Origin: Phoma sp. XZ068
Taxonomy: Eukaryota > Ascomycota > Dothideomycetes > Pleosporales > Didymellaceae
Direction of reading: 5' to 3'
Assembly: GCA_004835665.1 (NCBI GenBank)
Contig: RBKR01000009.1
Coordinates: forward strand, 434,001-498,000
Length of the DNA: 64,000 nucleotides
Each line of letters begins with the position of its first letter. Position 1 is the stretch's first letter. Under the pieces are notes generated by a model that did no database searches, had not been told where the DNA came from, and saw nothing but the letters and a program-made list of their open reading frames with translations. The translations under genes were made by a program, and so were the position numbers. This document shows, one piece after another, positions 32,133 through 43,062 of the stretch.

Positions 32133-33435
32133 ATGTCGTCCAAACTTGCCGAGCTCGTCGCTCCATTCTCCAATGCAGAGGCTGACCACAAGTCCAAAAT
32201 GACTTACACTCGGTACCAAAAAGCCAGCTCAAAGCAACATGACGCTCACATCTAACAACCCTCAGGCTCGGCCGCTCCGGCCTCAAGATTTCCAAGGTCA
32301 TCCTCGGCGCCATGTCCTACGGCGACCCAACCCAAGGCAACCCCTGGACTCTCCCAGAAGACCAAGCCCTACCTCTCTTGCACCACGCGTACAAGCGCGG
32401 CATCAACACCTGGGACACGGCCGACATATACGGCCAGGGAACCTCGGAGCTCTTGATCGGCAAAGCAATCAAGCAGTACCAGATCCCCCGCTCCCGCCTC
32501 GTGCTATTAACGAAGTGTTTCTTCGGACTGGATCCCGAGTCCGTAAAGAGTGGGCAGCTTGATTTCGCAATGAGCATGACGAATGACGGACACATGGTGA
32601 ACCGGGTTGGTTTGAGCAGGAAGCACATCCTCGACGCTGTTGATGACAGCGTGGCGCGGTACTGACCCTGACCCTTTACTCTACGACTACGACACCATTG
32701 CTGATACGTGTAGATTGGGGACGTACATCGATGTGCTGCAGATTCACAGGCTGGACCACGACACGCCCGCCGAGGAAATCATGCGCGCACTGAACGACGT
32801 GATTGAGAGCGGGAAGGTGCGATATATCGGTGCCAGCTCAGTACGCTCACTCAATCTTGAACTCTGTATGCTCCTGCTAATAGTGCATCTAGATGGCAGC
32901 ATGGGAACTGCAGATGCTCAACAACGTCGCCGAGAAGAACGGCTGGCACAAGTTCATCAGGTGCGTAACCCGTCTCCATTCTGATGAATAGCGATTCTGA
33001 CGGAGCCTCAGCATGCAAAACTACCATAACCTCATCTACCGCGAGGAAGAGCGCGAAATGCACCCGTACTGCGACTATGCCGGCATCGGACTGATCCCGT
33101 GGTCCCCCTTGGCCACCGGCATCCTGGCGCGTCCGTGGTCGGAGTTGGGAGCTACGGACCGTGCGAAGAAGAATGCGTTCTTGTCGCTTATGTATCAGAA
33201 CGAGGACAAGGCTATCGTGGACCGTGTTGAGGAAGTGAGCAAGAAGCTGGGCCAAAGTATGGCGAGTGTTGCCATTGCGTGGAGTCTGAAGAAGGGCGTA
33301 AATCCGATTCTGGGACTTAACTCGATTGAGAGAATTGACGAGGCAGTGGATGCAGTAGGACTGGAACTGAAGGAGGAAGACGTGAAGGCGCTTGAGGAGC
33401 CGTATAAGGCGAGGGCTGTTGCGTCCATGTGGTAA
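32133..33435 (+). CDS. Aldo/keto reductase (yeast AAD / Yajo-like)
   Basis: Five exons: 32133-32212, 32266-32658, 32714-32840, 32893-32960 and 33012-33435; introns of 51-55 bases; 1092 coding bases, 363 aa. The tetrad is visible: Asp and Tyr in WDTADIYGQG, Lys in VLLTKCFFG, His in VLQIHRLDHD. Further AKR marks are KVRYIGASSM (restored across intron 3), SMQNYHNLIYREEEREM and IPWSPLATGILARPW. Such enzymes reduce aldehydes with NADPH; fungal relatives include aryl-alcohol dehydrogenases and versiconal hemiacetal acetate reductase. No toxin-cluster genes flank it, so a general detoxification or lignin-related role is more likely. A TATATAAG about 105 bases upstream fits a TATA box. It is convergent with the RING-CH gene (101 bases). 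Confidence 0.92.
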
Positions 33436-33536
33436 GCTTGGCGATTGCTAGATCACAGAACACTCACCACAGATCAACCGTTACACAAAATGAGAGTCGG
33501 GTGTTTCCATTACTTCTCTTAGTCATAATATCCTCT

Positions 33537-35240
33537 TTACGCTTGTGCAGTCCCCTTCTTTTTCCCTCCATTATAATCAAGCACCTTCCTCCGCCTGTGG
33601 TTCTGGGCCATCTTCCACCTCACATAAAGCATAACCGCATCCTTAAGTCCCACAAACAAACACCCGCCCACCAGACTTCTCCCCCACCGCGTCTGCAAGA
33701 ATCCCGTTGGCCTGCCCTTGCCCCCCTGCATCGCTCCTGCTCCTAACCATCCGCCAAGCCAGGATGTAGTTATGGCACCTTTAGGGGGCGTGACCCAGGA
33801 TGTTGGTAAAGATATGCGGAGTAGCTCGCCCACAGCAGCTGCTATTGAGGGGAAAATCAGGGCGCCAAGGATGGTGTCTGCGAGCGAGGTGGTGGAGAAT
33901 GCAATGTTGCGTTCGCGGCGGACGCGCTGGCGGCGAGGCCCAGCGGCAACGTCGGGCGCAGGCGCAGCTTCTTGCTGGTTAATTTGAGGTGCTTGGTCTT
34001 CGTTATCTAGTGGTGGGGCATTCAGTGGGTGTGCGGCTTCCGCTTGCTGTGCTGGTTCGATAACGTCGTGGTTGTGGGCCGCGCCGTTGTTCCAGTCGCC
34101 AAAGATGTCAAAATCTACTTCCACCTCGAGAACCTCGTCGACATCGTGACCATGATCATGGCCATGGTCATGGTCGTGGTCGTGGTTATGATCGTGATCG
34201 TGATCGTGATCAAGCTCGTGTACCTCTCCAAGCTGGAACTGCAGGCCTCCTTCCTCTGCAGCATCCTCAGTACCTGCTCGAGGCTGGATCTCCTTGAGCC
34301 ATCTCTGTTCCCGCGGGGCCCAGACACGGTCGTAGTATGCGTTGTAGAAGCCTCGAAGGTACGGCAGGACTGCAAAGGAGAAGGCAGCGCTCGGGGGCCA
34401 CTGCAGCTGCAGCATCTCGTCACCTGGCTGACCTGAACTGACGAAGAAGATGAGTGGCAAGAACGGAAGGAAGGAGTCGGCGAGAGTAGTTCTGCTAGCC
34501 ACGAGGATAGCCGGTATCAGCGGCAGCCCAACATCAAGCCTCCAGTGATGGCGGAGGTGTTCGACCAGGCGTATCGCCAGCGACGACGGCATGTTTGGCG
34601 TGGGGACCTGGTACAACGGGGCCAGTATCTGTGTTGCATCCTGTGTCCCGAAGATGGTGTATATAGTGTGTGTGCCGGCCAGCGTCAGCGTAGAGTAGAG
34701 GGCGGTGCCGGTAACGAAGGCGAAGCCAGGCAGCAGCAGCGTGCCGGCCAGCTTCTCAACTACGCGCACCGAGTCGACGACAACACTGCGCGGCCTCGCC
34801 ACGCGGATCTCCGATTTGCACTGTGGGCATAGAATCTTGCCAGTCTTGCGGCCGGCCCGCCGTCCGGCTGTGGGTGCCTCCATGTCTGCGATCCAGTCCA
34901 GCAAGCATTTTTCGTGCGCGACCAGCGAGCAAGTACACGGCGACCGCCATTCCGAGCTTGTGTCATCGTCCTCGGTCTCGTCGTTGAAGCAGATCCAGCA
35001 CCTGCGCGGCTCATCATCTTCCTGCGGCTGCGGCGCGGTGCTTTGTGGCGGTGCGTTGCTTTGCTTGGTGTCGGCGGCGCGTGCTTGTGGCGAGTTGAGA
35101 AGCAGCGTCTGCGAGTCTACTGAGGCGGCGGAAAAGCTACTGCTGCGGGTTGCTTCCTCTTGCTGCGAAGACGATGAGGCCTCTGCCGGGGGAGACGCTC
35201 TGCGCTGCGACGCGGGGCGCTGGGAAGGGAGAGACGCCAT
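33537..35240 (-). CDS. RING-CH (RINGv) membrane E3 ubiquitin ligase with His/Asp-rich insert
   Basis: Single exon, 567 aa, from MASLPSQRPASQRRA; an in-frame ATG at 35438 is less likely. Residues 81 to about 145 form a C4HC3 RING-variant domain: CWIC, a long spacer, CTC, HEKC, and CPQC. The spacing and Trp after the His-Cys pair (CLLDWIADME) fit MARCH-type E3s. Several hydrophobic segments follow (LLLPGFAFVTGTALYSTL; LPFLPLIFFVSSG; TILGALIFPSIAAAVGELL; GGCLFVGLKDAVMLYV), so it is a multi-pass membrane protein. Between them, about residues 341-366, lies an uninterrupted run of alternating His and Asp with a few Asn/Gly, then an acidic stretch. The run is encoded by a hexamer-like DNA repeat. 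It may bind metals; unknown in this family as far as I know. Confidence 0.88.
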   Translation of the reverse strand: MASLPSQRPASQRRASPPAEASSSSQQEEATRSSSFSAASVDSQTLLLNSPQARAADTKQSNAPPQSTAPQPQEDDEPRRCWICFNDETEDDDTSSEWRSPCTCSLVAHEKCLLDWIADMEAPTAGRRAGRKTGKILCPQCKSEIRVARPRSVVVDSVRVVEKLAGTLLLPGFAFVTGTALYSTLTLAGTHTIYTIFGTQDATQILAPLYQVPTPNMPSSLAIRLVEHLRHHWRLDVGLPLIPAILVASRTTLADSFLPFLPLIFFVSSGQPGDEMLQLQWPPSAAFSFAVLPYLRGFYNAYYDRVWAPREQRWLKEIQPRAGTEDAAEEGGLQFQLGEVHELDHDHDHDHNHDHDHDHGHDHGHDVDEVLEVEVDFDIFGDWNNGAAHNHDVIEPAQQAEAAHPLNAPPLDNEDQAPQINQQEAAPAPDVAAGPRRQRVRRERNIAFSTTSLADTILGALIFPSIAAAVGELLRISLPTSWVTPPKGAITTSWLGGWLGAGAMQGGKGRPTGFLQTRWGRSLVGGCLFVGLKDAVMLYVRWKMAQNHRRRKVLDYNGGKKKGTAQA

Positions 35241-35526
35241 CGTGTGGTGAGGTGTAGTGGTATGAGGGAGGTGCCGGAGGGTGTAAAGCTTCGACGCCCT
35301 ATGTGCGCATCGCACGGAGTGGTACAGGTGGTGAAGGCAGATGCCCAGAAACAAGCAATGTTGAGCCGCGGCTTGTGAACGGGCGTTTGTTGATGCTCCT
35401 GCCGACAAAGACGTCACTGTTCTCGAGGGCAAGTGCAACCGAGCTGTCGCGTGGGCGTCATCCTCGCCGATTCGACGCGTTTGGCAGCAAACACGATAAT
35501 GTGAGAACTCATTGCGTTATCTACAT

Positions 35527-36726
35527 CTACACCAAACTACCCAATCTGCGTGAGAATCTACAAGACGCCTCCTCATTTCTAGCAATCCCTGCGTGCTCCT
35601 CTGCTCCGTGCTCCGTGTCTGACCCCTCACCCGCAAAAGGAAGGCTCGCCCATGTATTATCCACCACTTCTCCCTTGCGATGCCCGTTCTGGTTCCTCTT
35701 GCTCACCATAAAGTCTGTAAGTGCCATGCTCCTCGTCGGCAAGGCATCACGCAACGAAGACTTGATTCGTCGTGCCCTTGCGCGCATGTGTCGTTTCCTA
35801 GCCGCTTCTATCCTCAGATAGGCGTCTGTGATGCTGCCGACGATGAAGGGTGGCGCCCGTCGAGGTGACACAATGTCTGTTGGCGGTGTTGGCGGTGTTG
35901 GCGGCGTTGACGGAGGCGTTGCAGGATACTGCTGTAGCGCTGCTGGCACTTCTGCTTCAACTGCCCTTGTCCCCATCGGCACTTGAGCCGCCTTCCGTGA
36001 GTGAGTAACCAGACGAGGTGGAAACGCCATGGCTTGTACAGAAGACGGATTCCGTGCGGCTCCATGCCAAAATGCCATCGCCAGGCTCGATGGAGGCTCC
36101 ATATAGACAATGGGTGGCATCGCATAGTGTAGGTAGGGTCCCATTGCATCCATTTCTGGTGTGAACCCAGGCTGTGCCATCCACAGATGTTGCCGTTGCT
36201 GCGCGAGGTAGTTAGGAAGCCCATGGAGCTGGCCCTGGATGGAGTCTTGATGCATTTGCGCCATGATCTCGTCGTACTGCCTGTCGAACTCAGTGGTCTC
36301 GCACTGCTGCCCCGGCACCCTCCACTCCTCGTCGTCCGCGTCGCTCAAGCTCTTGTACTCATAATCATAGTCGTAGCCGTCGCCGTCGGTATCCTCTGTC
36401 TCGGCTCTAACAACTTCGACCGGCAGCGAGTAGCTGGTAGGTCTCTGCTCCTTGATGTGGAAGTCGTTGGTTGGCGGATATGACTGCACAGGCACTCCTG
36501 CGTCGAGGTTATCGTAATGCTTAGCAGCGCAGGTCGTACATAATTGACTGCTCTGGACGGTCTTGGAATCCAATTGCGGGCTCAGTGACCAAGGATCCGG
36601 GAAGCTGTCTCTGATATAGTGGAAGTGCTGTCTGTCGAGCTCGCATGGTATTGTAGAGCAATGGTGGCTGCCAAGATACTCATGATGCTCGCACGCCGTG
36701 TGTTCAATGAAGAATTTGAGACACAT
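35527..36726 (-). CDS. Fungal hypothetical protein with N-terminal Cys/His motif
   Basis: Single exon, 399 aa. The first 70 residues hold a Cys/His-rich module (MCLKFFIEHTACEHHEYLGS; HHCSTIPCELDRQHFHY; CTTCAAKHY) that may bind zinc. The remainder is low complexity: an acidic Tyr/Asp patch (DGDGYDYDYEYKSLSDADDE), a Gln/Met-rich middle and a PTPPTP-type proline tract. It then has a basic helix (AYLRIEAARKRHMRARARRI) and a Ser/Thr tail. The conserved start and basic helix recur in Dothideomycete hypothetical proteins. No function can be assigned. It is divergent from the four-cysteine gene, 377 bases away. Confidence 0.75.
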   Translation of the reverse strand: MCLKFFIEHTACEHHEYLGSHHCSTIPCELDRQHFHYIRDSFPDPWSLSPQLDSKTVQSSQLCTTCAAKHYDNLDAGVPVQSYPPTNDFHIKEQRPTSYSLPVEVVRAETEDTDGDGYDYDYEYKSLSDADDEEWRVPGQQCETTEFDRQYDEIMAQMHQDSIQGQLHGLPNYLAQQRQHLWMAQPGFTPEMDAMGPYLHYAMPPIVYMEPPSSLAMAFWHGAARNPSSVQAMAFPPRLVTHSRKAAQVPMGTRAVEAEVPAALQQYPATPPSTPPTPPTPPTDIVSPRRAPPFIVGSITDAYLRIEAARKRHMRARARRIKSSLRDALPTRSMALTDFMVSKRNQNGHRKGEVVDNTWASLPFAGEGSDTEHGAEEHAGIARNEEASCRFSRRLGSLV

Positions 36727-37103
36727 GGTAGTAACGTAGAGTAGGTTGTGTCTCGTTGCGCATGGCGATTTTCTGGGTGTGTTGCGCGTTTTGCGTGCCC
36801 GTTTGGTTATGCTGCAGCCTCCCGTCCACTTGCATACCTGATTATGTGCATGTGTTGAGTGAAAGCGACAAGTAGTTTTCAGTCAACCGTTGCTACGAGA
36901 AGAATGTGAGGCCAAGAACCAGGAGATGAGATATGTTTACCGTTGTAGAATTGATCATACTGTTGCGGACGCCTTCACCAGCAGTTGCTCTTGCTCCCCA
37001 GCCGAGGTGAAGGCGCCTATGCAAGACCGTTTGCTCATGTCTCAGTCAAAGTTCTTGTTTGCTCTAATTCAATGTCCCACCTCCAACACGACGCGACGCG
37101 ACT
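36727..37103. promoter_or_regulatory. Divergent intergenic region
   Basis: 377 bases between the start of the Cys/His-rich gene (minus) and the start of the four-cysteine gene (plus); both promoters must lie here. No specific motif identified. Confidence 0.45.
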
Positions 37104-38099
37104 ATGGCCGAAGAGTATTTACCGGCACTACGTGCGCTCTCCGGTGACGTGGCGAGCGCCGAGGCACGCTCGATACTGTTCGACAAGATGAGCAAGAGCG
37201 CTATATGCGAGGTCGTCCAGCGTTATCTCCATACTGGCGCGTCCAAAGAAACTATTGCGCGCGCTGCATCGCTCTTTCTTGATGCTGATGTCCAGGGCTC
37301 GTCACGCAAAACCGAAGCAGGTGAGCTCAGAACGGGAAGACGTACGTGGAAGAGTCTATGAGAAGGGTATCTTGCTGATAATTCTTGCGCAGACACCGCT
37401 GTGTCTCAGATGCATCGATTGACCAACTCCGTCTACCCAAGTCTGAACGCGTCAGGTTCTGCAGGTCATCAAAACAAGAAGAGAAAAATGGCACTAGGCC
37501 TAGGGGAAGAAGAGGCAAATGCGAAAGAGGCGGGCAAGAGCACGTCGAGGCTAGCAAGCTTGAGTCTCGGTCCAGTCGTGGACAGAGATGAAGACGACGA
37601 CTTCACGTTAGATAGAGCCGTTTCTGATAGAGACGATTCTTTCATCAACAAGCCATCGATTAAGGAGACGAAGAAGCCTGAAGAGACAATCCCTGAGCTG
37701 CCATTGGTGCTTTGGGATGCGAGGTCTGAATCTTGGGTTGACGAGTCGACATTGGGAAGGATTGCAACGACAGCCATCTGGGCAAAGTTCGCCGAGGACT
37801 ATCTCTCAGCGCCCCACAGAATCAAATCTTATGCTGGATTCGCAAGAGGCTCGGGCAAGATTGAAGACAGATGCGTAAACCGAGCTGTCCGCCTCAGGAA
37901 CGCTGAACTGCCAACATTCGATCTTGCGGAAGGAAACAAGAATCGTGCGTGTGACAACTGCGTCAATGCTGGTCGACTGTGTGTCAGGCTTGTAGATGCC
38001 CAGAGCAAAGATCGCAAGCTGGGTGCCTACCCACTTCCAGACGACGAGCGCACAACAGAAGACCAGAGCTACTTAAGTTACTGGGTGCTTAATGATTAA
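37104..38099 (+). CDS. Four-cysteine fungal hypothetical protein (intact copy)
   Basis: Two exons, 37104-37320 and 37393-38099, with a 72-base intron (GTGAGC...GCGCAG); 924 coding bases, 307 aa. The N-terminal about 60 residues are helical (AEARSILFDKMSKSAICEVV). A Lys-rich, then acidic, disordered middle follows. The C-terminal domain begins about residue 180 (LPLVLWDARSESWVDES; WAKFAEDYLSAPHRI) and contains Cys233, Cys259, Cys262 and Cys269 in the pattern C-x25-C-x2-C-x6-C, within EDRCVNRAV, RACDNCVNAGRLC. It ends LGAYPLPDDER and LSYWVLND. The same four-Cys spacing and tail occur in the broken gene at 26101-27160. Four cysteines at fixed spacing suggest a zinc site; the function is unknown. 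It may relate to fungal Cys-cluster DUFs, which I could not check. Confidence 0.85.
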
Positions 38100-38429
38100 A
38101 GCCGGCAACCTCGACACAATGCCAATTCAGGACGAGATGTAGCTCTGTATACATGGCCGTTTACCAACACTTGGCCATTGATCAATACACTACACGCAGA
38201 ATTTTACGACAGGCTCTGGAGGTCAGAAGGGGACAAATGTGCAAGTGCTCGCACAAAGTGAGTTTGATGGAGCAAGTTAATGCCTTACTGTGCTTCTGAT
38301 TCGCACATAGGGTATTGTTCTATCCAGCAATGAATGGGCGAAATGTGGAACCATATGTACTCCAAACTCGTGGGCGATGCGAAACTGTTGATTCCCAAGG
38401 TTCGATAAACTCTTGGCGGCCTGGCAAGG
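38100..38429. other. Convergent 3' flanks
   Basis: 330 bases between two convergent stops. Nothing beyond 3' UTR-like sequence seen. Confidence 0.5.
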
Positions 38430-40330
38430 CTATGCTTGCTTGCTGTCAAGCATGGAAAAGACATTGGAAGGTGGGGTCTTGGCTTGCTGTCGTTGTCCTA
38501 GTTTCTTCTTCTTTCGCTCAGCCTCCTTAGCCTGCTTCTTTTTCTTCTTGTTTGAGACATGCTCTGTAGGTACTTCAACGCCAGAAGCTGTGTAAATCTC
38601 TTCGACCATTGTTTTGAGTTGCTCTTGTTCAGCCAGCAACTTCCTTGACTGCCCTGGGACCGTGAAAGTCATAGCTATCGATGGCAGACTTGCCAGTTGC
38701 TTGCCCATTTCCGGGATAACATCGTCGATGTCTGGTTTGTTGTTGCCTTCAACAGCCAGGTACACGGTGATAACTTGTTGCAGCATGCGAAGCGAGTACA
38801 AAACTGCTTGTAACCGAGCTGTTAGATGAATGAACTCCCACGAGTTATCGAAGTCGCCATTGAGCACGTGCAAAACGACAGGTACTGGTGTTGTTGTCTT
38901 CGAATCCAACAGAACAATGCTAAGCGCAAAGAGAGGCCACATCAATTCTGATGCAACGTTCTTATCAACTGCCCACTTCGATACGCCGTTGATGTGTGCC
39001 ATCATGTCTGAGGTTGAGGTGTTCAAAGTATGCAATGTCAGCTCCTGCACGGAGATGCCTTGCGCTTTCCGTCGATACTCGTGAACGGTCGAAGTCTTTG
39101 GTGCAAGAAGTGAGTATGCTAGCCTGCGGTAGTCCTCACCTGAACTCCATGCAGACGATTGATTAGGATCCTCAACTAACAAGGGTAGGTACACCAGTGG
39201 TACTGGCGAATTGTTTAAGGCTTGATGGACAAACTCGGATATTCTGGCATCCAGGTTTTGGAGCGGTAACAGTAAGCCGTTGATCTTCGAGAAATGACTT
39301 GGTACAGTTGTTCGCCCAGCATAACGCCCACTGAACTCGAGATATGTGTCAGACCACAAATCAAGGCCCTGGGCATCGCGAAGCAGGTCGTCTGATGTAT
39401 GTGATGGTTCGCGAGTCATGGCAAAGGCGAATTGAGCCAGACTGTCTAACTGCAGTCGCTTGCGCATCTGCTCTGGGCAATATGACTTAAACCCTGCTGT
39501 AACATCTGCATCCTGGAAGAAGACAATGAGTGTCTCCGCTGTATAGTTGTAAAGAAGCAAGTCTGTGTCACTTGTGAAGATTATCGAGCGGGCATGGTCC
39601 TTGGCATGTAAGGCACACCAGTCATCTGCCTCTCCAGGTTCAATACGGGTTCGTGACGCGAATGGAGTACCGAGTAAAGCTTCCCTTAATGATGGAGCAA
39701 GGAACGCGTGCAGGATCGACCCAAGGTACGTTGGCACTGGACAGGATGATATGGGGTACTGAACTCGATAATTCCGTACTCTGGAGTTGTTCTGCTCCAG
39801 CCGATGTATCCTTTCGTTTTGTTTTGAAGGGGGCAATGCTCCATCAAATACGATCTGAGAACTGGCATGCACCTATCAGCCAGGATCCATCAATAAGGAA
39901 CATTTGAGTGCGAAGTACGTTGCTGGAAGGCATTGTTTATCAAGAAACACTGCATCCATCATTGCACAGTAGTTGCAGTGACGGTTGGATGTAATTGCAG
40001 GCTAGGTGTGACATTGACTGAACATGCACCTTACCAATGTAGTACGTCCCATTCAGTTGGTCCCATTTTTAATGCCACGTAGCATGGGTCGAAAACAGTC
40101 ATGGTCACTCACACCTTGATTTTGGCAGTCTCTAGTGAATTCAGCCAGCGGATGGCTTCAGCATTGATGTCTGCATATGATGGAACTCTTGGCGAACCAG
40201 CGAGGGCCAGTTTGTGAGCATGATAGGCGAGCGAAGGACCATCGACAATTGCGTGGTATCCTTCCAGTTGCTGCGCAGAACGACATTCTGCATACGGCTC
40301 CGAGCGTCTTGCAAGTCCAGGAATGCCCAT
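38430..40330 (-). CDS. Asteroid-domain protein (XPG/FEN1 N-terminal nuclease fold)
   Basis: Two exons, 40330-40113 and 39861-38430, with a 251-base intron (GTGAGT...TGCCAG); 1650 coding bases, 549 aa. The start MGIPGLARRSEPYAE is the XPG-N signature of the asteroid (ASTE1) family, and splicing restores KIKVSQIVFDGALPPSK with HRLEQNNSRV. The asteroid domain follows: YLGSILHAFLAPSLREALLG, EPGEADDWCALHAKD, SIIFTSDTDLLLYNY, where acidic residues of the FEN-like metal site are kept (DGALP, GEADDWC, SDTDLL). The C-terminus has a Lys-rich nuclear-type tail (NKKKKKQAKEAERKKKK). Human ASTE1 is a structure-specific nuclease in DNA repair; the same role is an inference. The intron is long for this genome. 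Divergent from PGM2. Confidence 0.88.
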
Positions 40331-40837
40331 GGCGGTGAGGAGGTAGTCACAGCAACGTTCGATGTGCCCGGAACAGCCTCAAGCCACCAGCACTAAACTT
40401 GCACAAGGATGTGCAAGTGTTGAATGGTTCTTGAATTTTAGGCGAATTGATCTTCCTTGTGTTGGGATGGAAAAATACGACTGGGCTGTGCGGCGAAATG
40501 GTGGGGAGTCCGTGCGGTGCAGGCCAGGCCGTGCCGAATGTTGGAGAACGGCTAGACAGCCTCACGCCTTGCCGTGGTATTGTCTTTGTGAACGGGTGTT
40601 GGGCAGGCGAAGACGAAAACGTTGAGGAGAGTTGACAGCTGAGGCGTGCGAGAGCGCGGATCCTTTCCCGCTGAACTTCTAGTGGCTGCCAATCGACGCT
40701 TGGGCGGCGTCATCCCGTAGTGGGGGAGGCGCGAGCTGCTGCCCCTCTTGAGCTCAAAACACGCCTGCGGTCGCTCAACCAACGATTCAATTCCCCCAAT
40801 TCTCCCTGAAACAACACATAGAAAACACTCAGGAATA
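40331..40837. promoter_or_regulatory. Divergent intergenic region asteroid gene / PGM2
   Basis: 507 bases between outward-facing starts; GC-rich at 40480-40760. Promoters of both genes must lie here. No named element is claimed. Confidence 0.45.
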
Positions 40838-42681
40838 ATGAGCGTCCGAACTGTCGAGCTTCAACCCTTCCAAGACCAGAAGCCTGGAACGTAAGTGTCC
40901 CAAGTTTGTTTAATGGTGTGTCCATGGCATGATCCAGCTAGCACCAGAACTTCTGCCATTGCAATTGGCAGGATTGCACCTGTCCTCCAGACGTCCAACT
41001 AACTTTCGTCAGTTCTGGTCTCCGTAAGAAGGTCAAGGTTTTCCAGAAGGACAACTACTCCGAGTCGTTCATCACCAGCATCCTCAAGTCGATCCCTGAG
41101 GGCGCTGAGGGTGCCTTCCTTGTTATTGGTGGTGATGGTCGTTACTGGAACCCCGAGGTCACACAGTTGATCGCCAAAATCAGTGCTGCCTACGGCGTCA
41201 AGAAGCTGCTGATCGGCCAGGATGGTATCCTCAGTACTCCAGCTGCAAGCCACATCATCAGGATCAGGAAGGCTACTGGTGGTATCCTACTCACCGCCAG
41301 TCACAACCCCGGAGGTATGTACCCTCAGCTCTAGCGCAGAAGACACGTTAGCAATACTGACCATGATTCAGGCCCTGACGAGGACTTCGGTATGAAGTAC
41401 AACCTGGCCAACGGTGCCCCGGCACCCGAGAGCGTCACGAACAAGATCTTCGAGACCTCCAAGACCCTTACCTCGTATAAGATTGCCGATATCCCCGATG
41501 TCGACCTCAGCAAGATCGGCACACAGAAGGTTGGCAGTCTTGAGGTTGAGATCATCCACTCGACCAAGGACTACCTCGAGATGCTCAAGGACATCTTCGA
41601 CTTCGACCTCATCAAGGCTTTCCTCAAGGAGCACTCAGACTTTAAGGTTCTCTTTGATGGACTGAGTGGTGTTACTGGTTCATACGGTGTCGACATCTTC
41701 GAGAAGGAACTCGGCATCCCCAACAGCACACAGAACTGCGTTCCCCTGCCAGACTTCGGTGGACACCACCCCGACCCCAACCTTGTCTACGCCAAGTCGC
41801 TCGTCGATGCTGTCGATAAGAATGGTATCCACTTCGGTGCCGCCAGTGACGGTGATGGTGACCGAAACATGATTTACGGCGCAAAGTCATTCGTCTCGCC
41901 CGGTGACAGCTTGGCCATCATTGCCCACCACGCCGAACTCATCCCATACTTCAAGAAGCAGGGCATCTATGGTCTCGCACGCAGCATGCCTACATCAGGC
42001 GCGATCGACCTTGTTGCAAAGAAGAAGGGCGTTGAGTGCTACGAGGTGCCTACAGGTTGGAAGTTCTTCTGCGGTCTTTTCGACTCCGACAAGATGAACA
42101 TCTGTGGTGAAGAGAGTTTCGGAACTGGCTCCAACCACATCCGTGAGAAGGACGGCCTGTGGGCTGTCGTCGCATGGCTCAACATCATCGCTGGTGTTGG
42201 ACAGCAGACTGGCTCCACACCCAGCATTGCATCGATCCAAAAGGACTTCTGGACAACTTACGGACGTACTTTCTTCACCCGCTACGACTACGAGGGCTGC
42301 GAGACTGAGGGCGCCAACAAGGTCACTGCTCACATGAAGGAGCTGATTACCACCAAGAAGGACGAGTTTGTTGGCTCTTCTATTGCTGGCCGCAAGGTCG
42401 TTGAGGCTGATGACTTCTCGTACACCGACCTCGACGGCAGCGTCAGCAAGAACCAGGGCATCTTCGTCAAGTTTGACGACGGTAGCCGCATTGTCGTTCG
42501 TCTTTCCGGTACCGGCAGCAGCGGTGCTACCATCCGTCTCTACATTGAGAAGCACACCAGCGATGAGTCCACATACGACCTCGATGCTCAGGACTACCTC
42601 AAGGACAACGTCAAGCTGGCGACTGACCTTCTCAAGCTGCAGCAGTACATTGGACGCACCGAGCCTGATGTCAAGACCTAA
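40838..42681 (+). CDS. PGM2: Phosphoglucomutase
   Basis: Three exons: 40838-40890, 41013-41314 and 41372-42681; introns of 122 and 57 bases; 1665 coding bases, 554 aa, the usual length. All four active-site loops are visible: the phosphoserine loop ILLTASHNPGG (split by intron 2 at the last Gly), the metal-binding DGDGDRN, the sugar loop CGEESFGTGS and the phosphate loop RLSGTGSSGATIR. The enzyme interconverts glucose-1-phosphate and glucose-6-phosphate in the cytosol, linking glycolysis with UDP-glucose, trehalose, glycogen and cell-wall glucan synthesis. The start MSVRTVELQPFQDQKPGT is standard. Codon use is strongly C-biased at third positions, as in highly expressed fungal genes. Confidence 0.97.
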
Positions 42682-43062
42682 GCTGCTCGCCTCAGATCGC
42701 AGTCGTCCACGATGCTTTACGCGTGTATGAGCCATGACATTTCCTGAAATTAGCATAGCGAAAGACAACACCATTTAGTTCTGGTAGTCCATTAATGGCT
42801 TCTTGCTTTACAATCGTTCTCGTGCTCGTGATGTGTGCACAATTACACTTATTGGTTCGTTGTTCGTCATGGACCTGCGTATTGTGGCTGAAGCGCGACG
42901 TCATCCAAATGGGTTCAAGTTCGACCCACCACTCCCCGCCGCTTGGACTGGTCGTCACAACAACACCGCCTGCGGCGTAGAATACCACACGAACCCCGTT
43001 ACACTCACTTCACCGCACCCCTGTTCCCCCAACTCCTATTTTCTTTTATAGACTCAAACAAA
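42682..43062. other. PGM2 3' flank and promoter of the OSH gene
   Basis: 381 bases between two genes on the same strand. The pyrimidine-rich stretch at 43000-43050 is typical of the region just before fungal transcription starts. No gene seen. Confidence 0.5.

Noticed and set aside
20056..33435. Secondary-metabolite gene cluster (SDR plus AKR plus other enzymes)
   Set aside because: There is no polyketide synthase, NRPS, terpene cyclase, P450 or transporter; the two oxidoreductases are 12 kb apart with unrelated genes between.
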